Origin: Vibrio sp.
GTDB lineage: Bacteria; Pseudomonadota; Gammaproteobacteria; Enterobacterales; Vibrionaceae
DNA: 7,924 nucleotides
NCBI GenBank assembly: GCA_007124475.1
Contig: SLFB01000272.1
Span: 1 to 7,924, forward strand
Direction of reading: 5' to 3'
Positions within the stretch are counted from its first letter, which is position 1. Every line of letters starts with the position of its first letter. Positions 6,303 to 7,924 of the stretch are shown one piece after another. The notes beneath the pieces were generated by a model. That model saw only the letters and a list, made by a program, of their open reading frames with translations. It was not told the origin of the DNA and did not search any database. A program made the position numbers and the translations under genes.

Positions 6303-7419
6303 AAGAATGACCTAGCATACTGTTATCAACAATGGTTTGTTGGTTTTCAAGGCCAGCAATAATCTGCACATTGATCCCATCGGATAAACCTAAGGTAACG
6401 GGGTGGGCGGTAAATCCTAGTTCGGAATCATCCGCAATTAATACTTCGGCTTGGTCACCTTGAAAACGTAATGCGCGTTCTGGAATCATCACCACATTAG
6501 TGACTTTTTCTAACGTGATATGAGCGGTGGCTGAAAAGCCAGAGCGTAGGATTATGCTTTCAGGAAAGCTCAGTTGGCTAATTTCGACTTCAAAGCCATT
6601 GTCAAACCCTGTGCTATTGGTCGAGTTGGGGTTATTAAGCTTTTCCGATTGCACGGCTACTTTAGTTAACACACCTTCAATGGTAAGGGTTGGGAAAGGG
6701 GCAAGCACGACGCTGACCGGCATACCAAGCATAAGCTGAGCGGCATCGTGTTCGCTAACGCTACCTTTAAAGATCATATTATTCATGTCAGCGATGGTCA
6801 TCAACTCAGTTGCTGCTTGGCTCGAAGCGGTAGAGATGATTGGCTCACCCACCTCAACTTTGATATTTAAAATGGTGCCATCAATGGGAGCGGTTAGGGT
6901 TGAAGTGAGTCTCGCATCGCCAATGGATGCCTCGCCGCTACGAATTAACTCCAAGTTTTGGCGTTTTTGTACTACGTCGGCCATTTTGGATTTCAGATCC
7001 GCTTGCGCTTGCACATAGTCACCATAATTGCTGGGGATGATATTTTGTTTAACCAAGCGTTCTAAATTGGCAACGTTTTGTTTGGCAGACTCAAGGCTGG
7101 CTTCACTTTGCATTAACATGGTGGTAGCTTCGGTGAGGGCTTGCGGCGTTGGATTGGGGGTGATTTTGATCAATGGCGTTCCTGCATTGATATGTTTGCC
7201 GACAGGGTGGAATATTTCGCCGACGATGCCCTCAATTTGCGATTTTATGGATACAGAATGAGCGGGTACGATTTGTCCTACCGCGATGGCTTGTTGTTCA
7301 ATTTGACCTAATTGCGCCGTTAAAGTTGGCAGTGATGCATTGGGCTGAGAAAAATGTGAGTTAACCCAATAACCACTGCCGATTAATACGATGCCGACTG
7401 CAATCCAGCGTTTTTTCAT
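6292..7419 (-). CDS. MacA/HlyD-type periplasmic adaptor (membrane fusion protein)
   Basis: The adaptor would join the permease pair to the TolC-like channel across the periplasm. From the ATG used here it has 375 residues: an N-terminal membrane anchor (about 5-19), first half of the lipoyl domain (about 45-88), an alpha-helical hairpin (about 92-160), second half of the lipoyl domain (LTAPIDGTIL, 175-184), then beta-barrel and membrane-proximal domains (IPERALRF near residue 315). There is no lipobox, so it is anchored by a helix as in MacA. The frame can be extended eight codons to a TTG at 7443, but that start has no ribosome binding site. The ATG has ACGGA seven bases upstream and begins the typical MKKRW anchor. 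It is first in the operon, 28-30 nt after the predicted transcription start. At the hairpin tip the TolC-contact motif is atypical (N118, L122, P129 instead of R, L, S). Confidence 0.92.
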   Translation of the reverse strand: MKKRWIAVGIVLIGSGYWVNSHFSQPNASLPTLTAQLGQIEQQAIAVGQIVPAHSVSIKSQIEGIVGEIFHPVGKHINAGTPLIKITPNPTPQALTEATTMLMQSEASLESAKQNVANLERLVKQNIIPSNYGDYVQAQADLKSKMADVVQKRQNLELIRSGEASIGDARLTSTLTAPIDGTILNIKVEVGEPIISTASSQAATELMTIADMNNMIFKGSVSEHDAAQLMLGMPVSVVLAPFPTLTIEGVLTKVAVQSEKLNNPNSTNSTGFDNGFEVEISQLSFPESIILRSGFSATAHITLEKVTNVVMIPERALRFQGDQAEVLIADDSELGFTAHPVTLGLSDGINVQIIAGLENQQTIVDNSMLGHSYGN

Positions 7420-7443
7420 GTTAGGTTCCGTAAGTGAGATCAA

Positions 7444-7454
7444 AGCTTAAAGCT
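7444..7454. promoter_or_regulatory. Possible operator: 11-bp inverted repeat at the operon start site
   Basis: AGCTT-A-AAGCT is a perfect inverted repeat with a one-base centre. It lies immediately downstream of the predicted -10 of the efflux operon and covers the expected transcription start. A dimeric repressor bound here would block initiation. It is short, so chance is possible, and no regulator gene is in the window. Confidence 0.22.
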
Positions 7455-7483
7455 ATGATAGTAAATGGATTATTAAGTTCCAA
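7455..7483 (-). promoter_or_regulatory. Sigma-70 promoter of the five-gene efflux operon
   Basis: On the minus strand TTGGAA (7483-7478, 4/6 to the -35 consensus) is followed, after exactly 17 bp, by TATCAT (7460-7455, 5/6 to the -10 consensus). Transcription would begin near 7448, giving a leader of about 28 nt before the adaptor ATG. No other promoter of similar quality was seen in the operon, whose genes are too closely packed to leave room for one between them. Confidence 0.65.
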
Positions 7484-7513
7484 TGCCCATCTTTTTAATA
7501 CAGTGCAAGGAGG

Positions 7514-7553
7514 TATACCCCTCCTACCTGCAATGCCAAGTTGTTTGAGTATA
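7514..7553. repeat. Internally deleted 40-bp ERIC derivative
   Basis: It starts TATACCC and ends GAGTATA. The first 8-10 bases match the left end of the full ERIC at 150-277, and everything from CCTAC onwards matches its right end with three mismatches. The full copy has CCTAC at 159-163 and again at 247-251, 88 bp apart, and 128 minus 88 is exactly 40. A single deletion between the two CCTAC copies therefore explains it. It lies 30 bp upstream of the efflux operon's -35. Together with flanking AGGAGG (7508-7513) it also forms a small AGGAGG/CCTCCT hairpin. Confidence 0.8.
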
Positions 7554-7573
7554 GTGATTCGCTTTTATCCTAA

Positions 7574-7729
7574 CCAAGGCGCGGTTGTTTTGTCACTAAG
7601 TCTTGTGTATCGGAATGTACGTCTGCTTCTTATGTGAAGAAAGCGAAGACTTCAAGTCGCGGCGTGAGTGTCTATGTTGAGGGCGATAAACCAGTTTACG
7701 TTCAGAAGTTTTTGGCTATTGCGCTGTGA
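7574..7729 (+). pseudogene. Unrecognised 51-codon open frame without a start, possible remnant
   Basis: A plus-strand frame opens after a TAA at 7571-7573, runs 51 codons and ends at TGA 7727-7729. It encodes a stretch with three spaced cysteines (CFVTKSCVSEC) followed by a protein-like tail, GVSVYVEGDKPVYVQKFLAI. It contains no ATG. A GTG at 7635-7637 would give 31 residues but has no ribosome binding site. No family is recognised. It may be the decayed 3' end of a gene disrupted near the mini-ERIC, or chance. No plus-strand terminator follows it. Confidence 0.15.
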
Positions 7730-7784
7730 GCGGTGAATAATGCGGGTTGCATAACTGGCTAGCGGTTGAATCAAGTTCGCAAAT

Positions 7785-7815
7785 AAAAAAGTCACCGCCT
7801 GAATCAGACGGTGAC
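7785..7815 (-). terminator. Rho-independent terminator for a leftward gene beyond the right edge
   Basis: GTCACCG (7791-7797) pairs with CGGTGAC (7809-7815), with a further CTG/CAG pairing inside after one C/A mismatch. On the minus strand the stem is followed by TTTTTT (complement of the A-run 7785-7790). The orientation shows that transcription arrives from the right, through or past the 95-bp repeat, from a gene not in this window. It also insulates the efflux operon promoter from that upstream transcription. Confidence 0.78.
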
Positions 7816-7827
7816 TATTAATGTGAG

Positions 7828-7922
7828 TATACCCTTGGCCAGCCTACGGCTGTTCAAATTGGTTCCAGACAAATTTGTCACTCACTTACCGCTTACCTGC
7901 AACTCCAAGTTGTTTGGGTATA
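7828..7922. repeat. 95-bp ERIC-related repeat with a different left half
   Basis: The element is bounded by TATACCC and GGGTATA like the ERIC at 150-277. Its right end (7894-7922) is identical to 249-277 over 29 nt, and similarity continues leftward for about 19 more bases with three mismatches. The left half shares only the first nine bases, then reads TTGGCCAGCCTACGGCTG and a central perfect palindrome, GACAAATTTGTC (7868-7879), that ERIC lacks. It is therefore a distinct but related MITE-like class, or a chimera. It sits directly beyond the leftward terminator. Confidence 0.75.
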
Positions 7923-7924
7923 AA

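Noticed and set aside
7420..7443. An eight-codon N-terminal extension of the adaptor from a TTG.
   Set aside because: There is no ribosome binding site for the TTG, and the extension would precede a normal MKKRW membrane anchor. It also covers almost all of the predicted leader RNA. The ATG at 7419 is preferred.
1..7924. CRISPR arrays, tRNA genes, transposase genes, toxin-antitoxin pairs or phage genes.
   Set aside because: I looked on both strands and saw no regularly spaced repeats, cloverleaf sequences or coding regions of those kinds.

Overview
The window looks like chromosomal DNA of a gammaproteobacterium, most likely a member of the Vibrionaceae. The grounds are a YeiR-type COG0523 GTPase that is close, from memory, to the enterobacterial protein, ERIC-type intergenic repeats in a form I associate with vibrios, and moderate GC content. 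The genus is an inference; there is no rRNA or other marker gene here.

Layout. Positions 1-779 hold no confident gene. They contain a probable leftward promoter at the left edge, a full-length ERIC element (150-277), an AT-rich stretch without convincing coding, and then a compact unit of strong Shine-Dalgarno, tiny reading frames and a rho-independent terminator (545-698). The yeiR gene (780-1763, + strand) encodes a zinc-binding type GTPase. It converges on the next operon, and an 11-bp inverted repeat that can terminate from both sides lies between them (1777-1811).

Positions 7419 down to 1829 form one tightly packed leftward operon of five genes: a MacA/HlyD-type periplasmic adaptor, a TolC-family outer membrane channel, two different MacB/FtsX-type permeases, and a stand-alone MacB/LolD-type ATPase. 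The genes overlap by 11, 4 and 8 bp or are one base apart, which suggests translational coupling. A good sigma-70 promoter (7455-7483) precedes the first gene. Together the products would make a complete tripartite efflux or secretion machine from inner membrane to outside. Unlike classical MacAB-TolC, the ATPase is not fused to the permease, the permease is probably a heterodimer (as in LolCDE), and the outer membrane channel is encoded in the operon. The substrate cannot be read from the sequence.

Positions 7484-7924 are intergenic. They hold a 40-bp internally deleted ERIC, a 51-codon open frame of unknown standing, a leftward terminator for a gene beyond the right edge, and a 95-bp repeat sharing one end with ERIC. 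All three repeat copies have the same orientation and bracket the yeiR/efflux block. The most unusual points are the split two-permease tripartite transporter and the ERIC-derived elements, one of which shows a clean deletion between two CCTAC repeats.
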